Below are positions 43,329 through 55,334 of a DNA stretch of 64,000 bases, piece after piece. The stretch comes from Karstenula rhodostoma CBS 690.94 (Eukaryota > Ascomycota > Dothideomycetes > Pleosporales > Didymosphaeriaceae), in NCBI GenBank assembly GCA_010093485.1, contig MU001502.1, forward strand, positions 1,570,057-1,634,056. The letters are read 5' to 3'. The position numbers and the translations under genes were made by a program. The notes below the pieces were generated by a model. The model was not told the origin of the DNA. It made no database searches and worked only from the letters and a program-made list of their open reading frames with translations. Positions within the stretch are counted from its first letter, which is position 1. Each line of letters begins with the position of its first letter.

Positions 43329-45080
43329 ATGGATCGTAGAGAACGAGACGACCGCGACCGCGACCGGAGGTTTGTTGCGCCCAAGCCTGTCGATACGTAT
43401 GCAGCTCTACACTCGAGCTGAAACAGGCCTCGTTCGCGTTTTGCGCATACAGCTAACGCATCCCAGGGACGACAGGTACTCGAACACGTACCGTCCTCGC
43501 TCGCCTGGTCCGCGGATCGACAGCTACCGTGCCAACACTCGTGATCGAAGCCCCCCTCGCGGGGGAGTCAGTCGTGCCGACACGTATACTCCGGGTGGCG
43601 GCCGCTCCTCTCGCCCGCGAAGTCGCTCTCCGGCGTCGTTCCGCAGGCGATCTAGGAGCCCTAGGCGGGACGACGACCGCTGGAGAGCCAACCGGGCTCG
43701 ATCCCCACCTCGCCGTGCATACTCTCCTCCTCCTCGAAGGGACGATTTCCGCAACGATCGCGCAAGGTCGCCTCCTCGCCGGGAGTACGATTCGTACACA
43801 CGCTCCCCTCGCCGCGATAGGTCTCCGCCACCTCGAGAACGGGACCCTTCGCCAGCCAGGAGTCGTGCCGCTCGCTCGCCCCCTCGTGCAAATCGGTACG
43901 ACGAACCTCGCCCCCGTGCACAAAGGTGCGTCAAACGCCATATATGATGAAAGAACTTCAACTGACCTGGTCCAGCCCTCCGCGCCGATTCTCGCCCGCC
44001 CGCGACACCAGAGACTACCGTCGTCGATCGCCATCTCCCCGACGAGAACGCGCAGACCCATATACCGCAGATACCTGGAGACGCCGATCGCCCTCTCCAG
44101 CTAGAAACACCTATGCATCCAACGATGCTTCGGGCAGGGAATCTGCAGCTACTTCGCGTCGTTCATCTCCACCACCAGTCCATCCTAGTAGGGCTGCTTT
44201 GGTACCTGATGACAGGCCCATGAGAGACCCAGTCTCAGCTCCTCGGTCCCCATTTCGCGAGCGCGACTTCGACCGAGACCGAGACTACAACCGCGGCCGT
44301 GATCGAAGCCGCGACCGGGAGCGAGAACGATCTCCTCCCCGGGTTCGCGACGGCCCACCGACAGGACCTAGAGGAGACCGCGACCGGGAATTCGCACCGC
44401 CGAGTGGGCCCTCGTCGTACCGCAATGGCGAAAGCAACTATTCTCGCGCCCCTCCCACGGGGCCCAGGGACCGCGGCTACCCATCTCCAGCCATGTCCCC
44501 ACCGGCCGGACCTTCAAACTCTACTCCGCAGCCGCCTTCTTTCCCCCGCACTAGCAGCCATAATCCTGTTCTTGCTGCTCCCACTCGTCCTCGGGGCGGC
44601 GGCCGCGGCAGCTTTGGCTATGACGCGCCTCGTGATTTCTCCGGCCCACCGCGTCGGGGCTCAGCGACTTGGGGTGCGCGAGGTGGAGGGTACCAAGGAG
44701 GGCCACCTTCCGGTCCCCGTGGACCAGGAAACGGACCGACACCCTTTGCTCCGCCTTTCCGTGGTTCTAGCAACAGCACTTCTACCACTTATCCTCGCAC
44801 GCAGCGCTTTGGCGGCCATCTCGACAACCTTCCCAAAGAAATTCCAGGAGGTCAGAAGGCTCCTGAGCTTGTTGACACAAGCAAGATTCTCAAGTTGGAA
44901 GAGGAGACGCGCAAGCTCAGGGAGCAGATCGAGGCGAAAGAAGCGGCGAAGCGTGCGAGCCTGAGAGAGTGGGACGCTCTGGGTCGAGACGCGGAAAATG
45001 CTGCGCTACGATCTGAGCTTGCGGAGCAACATCTGAGGTCGCTGAACGCGGACAGTGAAGTTGGCGGCGCGGCGTTCTAG
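43329..45080 (+). CDS. Arg/Ser-rich protein with C-terminal helix, likely RNA-associated
   Basis: Three exons (43329-43396, 43467-43925, 43976-45080) give 543 residues. The N-terminal half is packed with SPPRR, RSRSPxxFRRRSRSPRR and RDRDRD dipeptide blocks typical of SR-type splicing proteins. The middle is Pro/Gly-rich with RGGG and GPRG motifs (for example TRPRGGGRGSFGYD). The last 80 residues are ordered: QRFGGHLDNLPKEIPGGQKA then a charged helix DTSKILKLEEETRKLREQIE continuing to the C-terminus. There is no RRM, so it is not a classical SR protein. A role in RNA processing or export is inferred from composition only. Confidence 0.8.
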
Positions 45081-45763
45081 TAGAGTGCTGCCTGTTCCTT
45101 ATCACAGTGTTTGGATCAAAACTTATTCCCTTGGATCGGCTTTCCATGTATACATTTGGATTGGACGTCCCGGTAGTTGCATAGCTGTGCAAGCGTTGGG
45201 ATATGATTGCAATGTGTAAAGTATCGATGGCATTTTGAGGGTGAAAATTGTTTGGATCATGGGCATGGGGGTGTTTGGCGCTCGAGGGAAGCATTTGGTA
45301 GATACGAGACTTGGGTGTTTACTGAGTCTGAAAATAATAATACGATTTGCTTTGGAGATTTCGAGTTTACCTGGAAGTTGGAAAGAATTGGGACATGCGA
45401 TCGTCGTTGAGAATGGTGAATTAAAAAAGTTAAGTTCACCCACATTCAGTACTTCAGGCTTGCCGCAGTAATCCTACGTGCTCATTTGGGGGTTGAAGAT
45501 GTGATGCGAGGAAGGATACAATAGGGTAGGCAGCAGCATGATACTCCAGCTGTTGAGTGAGCGACTCTAGCTGTGGAGTAAAAGACTAATGGTGGTGGGC
45601 ACCCACCGCGCTGGGAGTTGGAGGCTGCGGCACTTGTGAACCCCCGATTGGTGGGGGCTTGTGACTTGCCCGCGGCAAAACTATTTTAAAGTCGAGCTAC
45701 TCCACACTCACACTCACCTCGCCTCTGCATTCAACTGTTTGTCACTGCTCTCCAGCTGCAGAC
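45081..45763. other. Intergenic upstream of RPC2
   Basis: 3' UTR of the SR-rich gene and promoter of RPC2. No gene is supported. Confidence 0.5.
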
Positions 45764-48700
45764 ATGGTGGGCCAAAAAGTAGAGCGACCGCATGGCCAGT
45801 TCCGACACACACTGACACCCATAGGAACCCCCCAAACCGCGGCCTCGACCAGCCCCGCGCGGGGCAAAGAAACCCGCGCCGGGTACAGCCACAGCTCAAG
45901 ATGCAGGTGGTGATACGCAGGAGGGCAAGCGCGCGCTCGCAGAAGATGGCATGGACGTGGATCCTCCCGCCGACGCCGCCGACAAGAACCGTCGCCAGAA
46001 GGCACCGCTGAACAGCAGCGCGAAGGACGAATTCTCGGCCATGCTCGAACCCTTCTACTACGGCAAATCGCTCACCGATCCCATCGACACTGCGCGTGAC
46101 AAGTGGAACCTACTCCCGGCGTTTTTGAAAGTAAAGGGTCTGGTGAAGCAGCACGTTGACTCGTACAACCACTTTGTCGATGTGGATCTCAGGAAGATAC
46201 TCCAAGCGAACCGATACGTGCGCAGCGATCTCGACCCGAAGTTCCTGCTCGAGTACAAGGATATTAGGGTGCTGGCGCCGAATCGTGCGGAGGAGGATAA
46301 TCTCAACGGACACTACAAGAGCACCATTACCCCGAACGAATGTCGATTGCGAGACATGACATACGCTGCGCCTATCGTTGTTGACATTGTATACACGCGT
46401 GGCTCCAGTCGGGTCAGGAGGAACAATGTGCAGATCGGCAGAATGCCCATCATGCTTAGGAGTAACAAATGTGTGCTTGCAGGGAAGAACGATAGGGAGA
46501 TGGCTCTTCTGGAAGAATGTCCGCTGGATCCTGGAGGCTACTTTATTACTAGAGGCCAAGAGAAGGTCATCCTCGTGCAGGAACAGCTGAACAAGAATCG
46601 TGTCATTGTGGAGAGCGCAAAAGGCATCATGCAGGCCAGCGTAACGAGTTCGACCAACGAGCGGAAAACGAAAACATACGTCATCCAGAAGAAAGGTCTC
46701 ATGTACCTGCGGCACAATACACTTTCCGAGGAGATTCCGATTGTCATCGTCATGAAGGCGCTTGGGGTGCTCTCGGACGAGGAGATCATGGTTCTGATCT
46801 GCGGCGACGACGCTGAGTACCAGGACAAGTTCACGGTTAACTTTGAGTCCTGCATGCAAGCCAAGATTTTCACGCAGCAAGCAGCACTGGAGCACGTCGG
46901 CCACCGCGTCCGTTTGACAAAGAAGTTTGGACGAGCCAGAAATTACTACCTCGAAGCCATCGAATGCTTAGCGAACGTCGTCTTGCCTCACGTAGCTGTT
47001 GAAGGTACAAATTTCAGAACGAAAGCACTGTACATTGCGTTGATGGCACGGAGGGTCGTCATGGCTGAGGTCAACCCCACCCTCGTGGACGACCGAGATT
47101 ATGTTGGCAACAAGCGTCTCGAACTGTCCGGCCAGATGTTGTCCCTTTTGTTTGAAGATCACTTCAAACGATTCAACCACGACTTCAAGCTAGGAATAGA
47201 CAAGGTGCTTAAGAAGCAGAATCGCGCCCAAGAATTTGACGCCTTCTCGCACATCGGCGCCCTCAAGAATCATATCACACTAGGTATCGAACGTGCCATT
47301 GCTACCGGCAATTGGAGTCTCAAGCGTTTCAAGATGGACCGAGCAGGTGTCACGCATGTTCTCAGCCGGCTTAGTTACATTGCGGCTCTAGGTATGATGA
47401 CGCGCATATCCAGTCAGTTCGAAAAGACAAGAAAGGTGTCAGGTCCTCGTGCGTTACAGCCCTCTCAATTCGGTATGCTCTGCACATCAGACACGCCTGA
47501 AGGAGAAGCTTGCGGTCTCGTCAAGAACCTGGCTCTGATGACCCACATCACCACCGAAGACGATGAGGACCCAGTACGAAAAATGGTGTTCCTCCTGGGA
47601 GCAGAAGACATCTGCATGCAGACTGGCGAAGAGATACACAGGGAGGGCCTCTACTCAGTCTGTCTCAATGGTACACCCCTCGCCCTTACCAGCACTCCCA
47701 AGAGCTTCCTCGTCAACTTCCGGAAGCTGAGGCGAATGGGCCGGATATCGGAGTTCACAAGCATCTACATCAATCACGATTTCTGCGAAGTCCATATCGC
47801 TACTGACGAAGGTCGCATTTGTCGACCGCTCATCATCGTGGAGAATGGACGGTCCAAAGTCACGACGCGTTACCTGAAGGCGCTGCGAAAAGGTACAATG
47901 GAATTCGAGGACTTCCTGACCCGTGGTTTGGTTGAGTATCTCGATTGCAACGAAGAGAACGACACCAATATCGCGATCAGAGAGAAAGACATCGGCCAGT
48001 ACACGACTCACCTGGAAATCGAGCCCTTTACGATTCTCGGCGCTGTCGCCGGCTTGATCCCATACCCTCATCATAACCAGTCACCTCGTAACACATACCA
48101 GTGTGCTATGGGTAAACAAGCTATTGGAGCTATTGCATACAACCAGTTCACAAGGATAGACACTCTCTTATATCTCATGGTGTACCCTCAACAACCTATG
48201 GTGAAAACGAGGACCATCGAACTGACGAAGTACGACAAGCTTCCTGCTGGACAGAACGCCACAGTCGCAGTCATGTCTTACTCTGGCTACGATATTGAGG
48301 ACGCCCTTGTGCTTAACAAAGCGTCCTGCGACCGCGGTTTTGGGCGTTGTCAGGTACTCAAGAAGACTGTCGTGCCACTCAAGACCTACGCGAACGGTAC
48401 CTCAGATGGCATCGACGACAAGACGGCCATGCTGCCCAAAAACATCGTGGATCCAAAGTACGGTGCAATTGGGAAAGATGGAATCGCGCAGGTGGGTGCC
48501 CGAGTTAACCAAGGCGAAACCTACCTGATGAAAGCCGTGCCTTCGGACACCACGACCGGAGCGCGCGGAAACATCCCCATGAAAACCCAAGAGATGCGAT
48601 ACAAGATGCCCGACCCTTCGTACATAGACAAAGTCTGCATCACCGAGAACGAAGCAGGTACCTCTCTCATCAAGCTTCTCCTCCGGCAAACGCGCCGCCC

Positions 48701-49454
48701 TGAGCTCGGCGACAAGTTCTCGTCCCGCCACGGACAAAAAGGTGTCTGCGGCCTCATTGTTAACCAAGAAGACATGCCTTTCAACGACCAAGGCATTTGC
48801 CCCGACATCATCATGAATCCTCACGGTTTTCCCTCCCGTATGACGGTCGGGAAAATGAAAGAATTGCACTCGGGCAAAGCAGGCGTCCTCCGCGGCACCC
48901 TCGAGTACGGCACCTGCTTCGGCGGCTCCGAAGTCCTCGACATGGCTGACGTGCTTGTGGAACACGGCTTCTCGTACACCGGCAAGGACTACCTGACGAG
49001 TGGTATCACAGGCGAAGCCCTCCAATTCTACGTCTTCTTCGGCCCGATCTACTACCAAAAACTCAAGCACATGGTCCAAGACAAAATGCACTCTCGCTCC
49101 CGCGGCCCGCGCGCCATCCTCACGCGCCAGCCCACCGAAGGTCGCGCGCGCGACGGCGGTCTGCGTCTCGGCGAGATGGAGCGCGACTGCCTGATCGCGT
49201 ACGGCGCGTCGCAGCTCCTGCTCGAGCGCCTGATGATTAGCTCCGACGCGCACAATGTCGATGTGTGCGAGCGGTGCGGGCAGATGGGCGCTAGCGGGTA
49301 CTGCCGCATCTGCGAGAGCGAGAAGGGCGTGCGGCGCATTACGATGCCGTATGCGGCGAAGCTGCTGATTCAGGAGCTGGGGGCGATGAATATCAAAGTT
49401 ACGATTGGGTTGGAAGATGAGTTTGGGAAGGGCGGGTATGATTATGAGGCTTAG
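45764..49454 (+). CDS. RPC2: RNA polymerase III second-largest subunit
   Basis: Rpc2 (yeast Ret1) forms half of the Pol III active site that makes tRNAs and 5S rRNA. A 15-nt first exon (45764-45778, MVGQK) joins exon 2 (45825-49454) in phase, giving 1214 residues, somewhat longer than the yeast protein (1149) because of a low-complexity N-terminal extension rich in Pro, Ala and Lys. Diagnostic blocks: [20 protein letters not shown] with [31 protein letters not shown] with [57 protein letters not shown] and [20 protein letters not shown]. The C-terminal zinc site is [16 protein letters not shown]. The [14 protein letters not shown] form with RPC-specific spacing separates it from Pol II Rpb2. 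Confidence 0.96.
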
Positions 49455-50103
49455 TAGGAAGGGGGTCTGTTTACTGCATAGCGCGGCGATCTTGGGGATT
49501 GTATTGTTTGTACGGGGCATTTTTCGGCGTTGGGGTAGGCACTGGGTTGTGATGGTGGGGAGGGAAGAGTGTATGAGTAGCAGGCTCGTTCTCTGCAGGT
49601 TATGTTTCCGGTTCAAATTTTGTCCTGTGTGAAACCAAAGGCGCACTTAACGCGTGGTAGGCATCAAATCCAATGTGTACGTTAGGATACCGATCCTATG
49701 TGTGAAGGCAATGAGTGTTAAAGGTGTACTGGTCACTTTCACCATTTCAATAGACTAAGATGGATCTGCGCACGGCTGTCCTCCAACACTTTCTTACCCC
49801 AACACACTACATTCCATACCATGGCGTTTAATTAGAAAGTTCCTTCCATGATCAATGGTAGCAGGTTCTCATGTCTTGGTCTTAGTTTTGCGCATGTGCT
49901 CTAAGCACCCAACCACCCCCTAGACATCTATTCTCATATATCCGTATACATTCCCATCCCCCTCTCACCGCTAGCCTTCTCATTGTTTTCACTACTACAG
50001 ATAACACTACAGCGCTTTAAAAATCTAGAAAATCTGGTCATCATTCTCAACATCTTCGAAGCTGGCGTTCAGCTTCTTCTTAGCTAGAAGCTGCAGCGGA
50101 TGG
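49455..50103. other. Intergenic between RPC2 and tRNA-Ile
   Basis: RPC2 3' UTR and flanking DNA; no gene is supported. Confidence 0.5.
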
Positions 50104-50110
50104 AAAAAAA
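50104..50110 (-). terminator. RNA polymerase III terminator of tRNA-Ile
   Basis: Seven A on the + strand equal seven T on the tRNA strand, starting 6 nt after the tRNA end, the expected Pol III stop signal. Confidence 0.8.
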
Positions 50111-50116
50111 GAAACT

Positions 50117-50190
50117 TGGTCACTACGAGGGTCGAACTCGCGACCTTGGCGTTATTAGCACCACGCTCTAACCAACTGAGCTAAGCGACC
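50117..50190 (-). tRNA. tRNA-Ile (anticodon AAU)
   Basis: The minus strand folds as a 74-nt cloverleaf: acceptor GGTCGCT with AGTGACC (one G-U) and discriminator A; D arm GCTC-AGTTGGTTA-GAGC (box A TAGCTCAGTTGG); anticodon stem TGGTG/CGCCA around loop CTAATAA, anticodon AAT; T arm GCGAG-TTCGACC-CTCGT (box B GTTCGACC). There is no intron. AAU is the major isoleucine anticodon in eukaryotes, with A34 edited to inosine. Confidence 0.97.
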
Positions 50191-53100
50191 GAATCGAACA
50201 ACCTTGATTGGTTGATTTGATGATACTGTATCAAGATTTGTAGTAAATATATGCAATATTGAACTCAAAGTATGATTGGTATAAAGATGGGAGATAAACA
50301 AGGCGGCTGAAGTGGCAGTAGGTGTGGGAATCGGAGTTGTGGGGTGTGAAGAAAATTCCCGACTATGGTGGGGTGGGGGAGGGGTTGCTTCGGGCTTGAG
50401 CGACCTAGACGGGCGGGGATATGGACTATTCGGTATGCAAAAAGCGGCGAGGCGAGTACATTGTGGATCGGAGGGATGCAGTGAACATGATGTGTGCAAA
50501 GTTGCGATATGCGCGTTGGGCAATCCATTTGTATTCTTCTGCGCGACGGTCTGTCTGGGCATTGGAGTATTTGGGGGATGTGCGTGGCTGAGGCAAGGGC
50601 TGTGTTCGAGCGCGAATAACTGTCCTGGGCTCATGGACGTGTGTATATTCGGCTGTTGTAGAGTGGTGCTTTGGGGGTTGGATTGTGCGGGTTGGGTGCT
50701 GGCGCGGGATGGGGTAGTTGCGAACAGCGTTAGTGACACTAGGCAGTGCACTGTAGGGATTCATTCGTGGTGGATGGGATTCATGTTCTTAATGTGGGAT
50801 ACATGTTTTGGCTGGTTTGGGTGTTCTCGTCTATTTGAGGGTGTATCTTGAGGTGCGTTGGAGGGACGGCGTTGGACACTCACGCTTGGCTGATGGTACT
50901 GTGGGGAAGGCATCGCAACGCTTGATGGGGTAAGGGAAGGATCTGAGGTACACGAAGATAAAGATTGTGAAGGAGCCGTGAGAAAGCTGTATGGAAAGTT
51001 CAAATGCTGATGCGGTGTTAGAGAGTGGGGAGGAGAAACGCTGTAGCAAAAGGCTGGAAGGCAGGCGCCGGACACAGCCGAGGGAAGAAACGAGGATGGA
51101 CTTCTCGCGAGGGTCTTGTAGAAAGACTTTGTGCTGTATGTAAAGTATAATGCCTCTGAGTTAAGATGGTGTGACGGTGAGCCGTAAAGGCGCTGCCACG
51201 AAACGTCTGTTCGATAGATTACGATGGAGCAGATCTTTTGCATCTATCAGGGTCTGCCACAGTATCACTGGCGTACGGACGCAGTGTCCACGCAGACCTT
51301 GAGCATCGTGCGTGAGAGAGCCGATCAATTCTAGCTGAACAAGTGTCAAGCATCTCTTCCCGTCTGTATTTGTGGTGTCTCGTTGTGAGAATGACCCTGA
51401 TGAACACGCATACTGCCATGTAGCAATCGCAGTTTGCTTGCTGCGACGATGTCGGCAAAGCAACCCAGAGGTCACCTGAGCATGAAGCGACCCTCCTGTG
51501 CACTCCGCTAGACGCATCTGTGTAGCCTCGTGATCACATCACGTTGCATTGCTTTGTCTCAGATATGATTGTGCGAGTAGCCTAGGCAAATAAAGTAAAC
51601 TGCCGCGATGGATTGTAATGAATCGATAGCTGCATTGCATATGTAGTTATGCTGTGGTGAGTGGCCACAGACGGCGCGATAAGTGTTGCTTTGACGAGGA
51701 ATGCTCCAGCATGGAGCACGCTGGCACTATGCATATTCATTCAGTAGCATAGAAGGACCGAAAGCAGATATCGGGGTGCCACACATAGGATGTCATCTAT
51801 GCAGGCTCGAAACTGTAGTGTTTCGGGGCGATAGAAGGTCGAAGCCTTCAGTGGTGCATGTAAGAAATAGCTTTGAGTGCTGATTCAATAATCGGAGAGA
51901 AGATCATGGCAAAGCGATAGTTCTAGGAGTTCATCGTGCAGACTGGGGTAACCCATCTGTGCTACACCGCGAAGCTCGTGACGCACACCGTGGGAAATCC
52001 GGGACGACCCGTAGATGTCTTGGACGTAGTGGTGTGTTGACTGTGGCAAGCAACGTCCAGCTTGGCTTGCGTTTCTTCACAATATTGGCTGAGGGCCCTC
52101 TTTGGGCGGACCTGAAGTAACTGTGGTGTCGGCTGAATACGAGCGACGCACCTAAGCAGATAACAAAAGCAGAAAGATGGACATGTCGCAGGCATCAGAC
52201 GGCTCTAGTAAGGCCTCGTCAAGGACAGGAAGGTGCTAGGGCGTAATAGTGGTGGGGAGCTGTCACATGCCGTCCATTAGCCCCGGCTTAGCACGTGAAC
52301 AAGAACGGACAGATGGTTGCATGAATACCTGTTGCCGTCGACGTTGAGCTTGCGTTGACGTGGGGAAGTTGAATAGGGATGGCCACTGAGGCAGTAGAAT
52401 CATGATCAACTGTAGCTTGGGGTTGACTCTTGCGGGCGGCCGTTTGGTAGAGGGGGAGCTTCCCGACTGCAAACCTTGTGGCGTGGGCGAGTCTGGGCGC
52501 AGCAGCAGCCGTGGCAGTGTCAATAAGGCAAGTATTCGATATTCTCAGAGCCTACATGCAATCGTCGCAATGCACGGCAAAGCTGGTGGGCGCGGGAACG
52601 CCATGGTGGGAGGGGTCGTGCACGTGCCAGCATTGGCGGGCCCCTTCCTCATAAAGCGCAGGCGCCGCCGCTCCTCAGGTGACCTACTGATCACGTTCTT
52701 GCACCCTCCAGGACCTACCCACCCCAGCGATATCGTCCGTAAGCCAAATCGCAGCGGTTGACGCTCTGATAGTATATAGTAGCAAGCACGCTTGCTTGCC
52801 GCTATCCTCCTCCGATTCGAACAATCATCTGGCTCTTTTGTTGCGAGTGCTCCTCACCAGCCAGCCTGAAGCGCCCGATCACGTTATCGCGAACCACACG
52901 TCGCGAACAACAACCAAGGTATGCGCCCACTGTGCTCCCTTCCAACACCACCATGATAGAGTCGCGCGCCAGCATTCACTGCGCGAGGCCGCGCCATCCT
53001 CCGGCAGGTCGCGTCTGCCTTGTGAGGATCCGGCGCGCACCTGCACAAACACAACGCGAGGTTGTGGCTCGCGCCGTCCCTTCGAGGTTGACAGACGAGT

Positions 53101-53541
53101 AATACAACGGCAAACAGCAAGCGCATCCACTCGTGCTCCCACCAGCGCCGCGTCGCACTGCACATTCATTCAACTGTTCGCGTCGCGCTGACAGTCTGTT
53201 CTTCACCAGGTCCTCTGCTTGCGCCCGGTTCATCACGACAGGCAGCACCCCCATCGTGCGCGAACTGGTGGGCAAAGCGTCACCCCTCCGGCTTGCGACC
53301 TCAACCTTCGCGCAACCCCGCACCCACTTCATTGTCCCTGTCACAGGACCTAGCCTTGTGCATTCACAAGCGGCTGCATACGTTGGTCCGCCGCTTCACC
53401 TGCGTACGCCTCTGATCGTCATTGGTGCTCTGCAAGAGCCCCAGAACGCCAGCGAAAGGACCACCTGCCCCCCAGTAGGTACAGGCTTCTTTTCGGCAGT
53501 CTACTGTCATCGTTTCCCTGTACGAACAGACCTTGAGGACT
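50191..53541. other. 3.3-kb region with no supported gene; CBF1 promoter at right
   Basis: Ser/Pro-rich minus-strand frames (50155-50751, 50761-51243) and a Cys-rich plus-strand frame (50312-50851) overlap each other in low-complexity DNA, and none shows a domain. From about 52.2 kb onward the DNA is the promoter and long leader of CBF1, with CACGTG cores at 52292 and 52621. Plus-strand frames at 52796-53191 and 53133-53579 may be upstream ORFs or leader sequence. Confidence 0.45.
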
Positions 53542-54476
53542 ATGGCGGATACTGCTGGCTACCCAACCGACAACTCTAAGACAGGCCTCGGCGCCCACGA
53601 CGCCCTTCACACCGGCAAGCGAAAGCGAGACACACGCGATCAGGGCAACTCCCGGCCCGCGCCTTCTGCAAACCACGGCAATTCCGACCTCACCGACCAA
53701 GCCTTTGCCTCTCTTGCCGCACACAACGCTTCGGCCAACGGAGACGACATGCAGCAACAGTTCGACGGCGCAAACAACCAGAGCATGGGCGAGACTGCTG
53801 CCGCTGCCATCGCGCATTACCAGATGACCGTACCCCAGGCAACGGAGTTGTCTTTTCAACCGCAGTCCTCCACTGGCGACTCGTCCTTCAACATGGGCGA
53901 CCACCATCAGTCACAGGGGATGCAGGACTTCAGCCTCGAAGCTCTCAAAGCCGCGACATCGTCATCGAGGACAGGCCAAAGCAGTGGCAATGGATCGCCA
54001 CCTACGACATCGTCCCATAAACCTACGGTTGGGTCCGAGGAATGGCACAAGGTGCGAAGGGATAATCACAAGGAAGGTAAGCTATGTGTCCGTCTCTATC
54101 ATTCTAAAGTTGATGCTGACATGGGCTGGCAGTGGAGCGACGTCGCCGCGAAACAATCAACGAGGGTATCAACGAGCTTGCAAAGATCGTCCCCGGCTGC
54201 GAGAAGAACAAGGGCTCTATCCTGCAACGCGCTGTTCAATTCATCACTCAGCTTAAGGAGAATGAGCAACAAAACATCGAGAAATGGACACTAGAAAAGC
54301 TCCTGACCGAACAAGCCATTACGGAGCTCAGCACCAGCTGCGACAAATTCAAGGGCGAGTGTCAGCGAGCCTGGGATGAGTGCGCAATCTACAAACGCGC
54401 TTGCGAGAATGCTGGAATTGTCCCCGATGAGATCAAGGACCGGGAGAACAATGCTGAACAGAACGGTTCAAGCTGA
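53542..54476 (+). CDS. CBF1: CBF1/CPF1-type bHLH transcription factor
   Basis: Cbf1 binds CACGTG (CDEI) elements; in yeast it acts at centromeres and in sulfur-amino-acid and other promoters. Two exons (53542-54076, 54133-54476) give 292 residues. The first 165 residues are Asn/Gln/Ser/Ala-rich and disordered, with a basic GKRKRDTRD patch. The bHLH spans about 168-225: HKVRRDNHKEVERRRRETIN as basic region and helix 1, then EGINELAKIVPGCEKNKGSI and LQRAVQFITQLKENEQQNIE. The basic region has His, Glu and Arg in the spacing expected for CACGTG readers. A leucine/coiled segment follows. The intron falls within the basic region (phase 1, between Glu and Val), as often seen in fungal CBF1 genes. 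Confidence 0.93.
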
Positions 54477-55334
54477 GGTTGATCGACTCGGCTCGTCTTG
54501 TTCTCTTGCCCCCGATTTGCCTCGCGGGTGCTCCCACGTAAAGCCGGGCAGGTGGTAATGAGTAGTTCCGGTGGCTTCATACTGTGCGCAAAACATATTT
54601 AGGCTGTGCTACCTCTTTCTCAAATCCTTTGAGGCTGGTCGCGACGCGAATGGCTGCTTTCAGACGGAGTTTTCAGGTCATCCATCAGTTGACGCTCATT
54701 TCCACGAGTGCGATGTTGTTCATTTATGTGCCATCGGTACACATCCGCGTGAAACATGCGGACGACTACTTTTTTTTTTTTAGTAAGATGGAGTTTATCC
54801 TTTCTTTTTTTTCTTGATGCACATATTTCGGGGTGCTATAGCTGCTTCGATGACGACTAGTTTTACGACAATACATCTATATCGTATCCAAGCAGTGATC
54901 GTAAGTGATACAACTGCACATCGACAGACCAGCAGTGCCTTCGTGTTTTTGCATATTGCGGGTCACAGCGCATCTTTACATAACGTCTTTTTATGAGCAG
55001 GCAACTAAGTCTCAAGCGGGACTTTACTGGACCAGTCGGCAAGCAATGTCGTCCGCTGCGAAGGCGGCGTTTCTGTGCATGGTGAACTTGAGCCTCACTG
55101 TTCGGCTAGACTGGACCCTGACGTCTCCTCAAGGCACCATTAGTTGATTGGCGGAAGGCACGTGCGGAGAGCATCCCACCTCCGCTTGGAGATTGCCTCG
55201 ACCGCTTCTTCACTGCATCAAGCAAACGTGCGCTTGTTCAGATACTGGAATGGACCGACCCTGAATTTGTCGCCTGAAAATGGTGGCTACGGTGAAATCT
55301 GCCTACGACCGCCGAAACATTCACACGAGCCACA
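54477..55334. other. Intergenic between CBF1 and ham-2
   Basis: CBF1 3' UTR with T runs near 54770 and 54805, and the upstream region of the next gene. No gene is supported. Confidence 0.5.

Noticed and set aside
45951..49454. RPC2 frame first considered as Pol II Rpb2
   Set aside because: Length and the [21 protein letters not shown] block fit the Pol III subunit better than Rpb2.
50155..51243. Ser/Pro-rich minus-strand ORFs and a Cys-rich plus-strand ORF at 50312-50851
   Set aside because: They overlap on opposite strands in low-complexity DNA, lack domains or splice continuity, and one runs into the tRNA-Ile gene.
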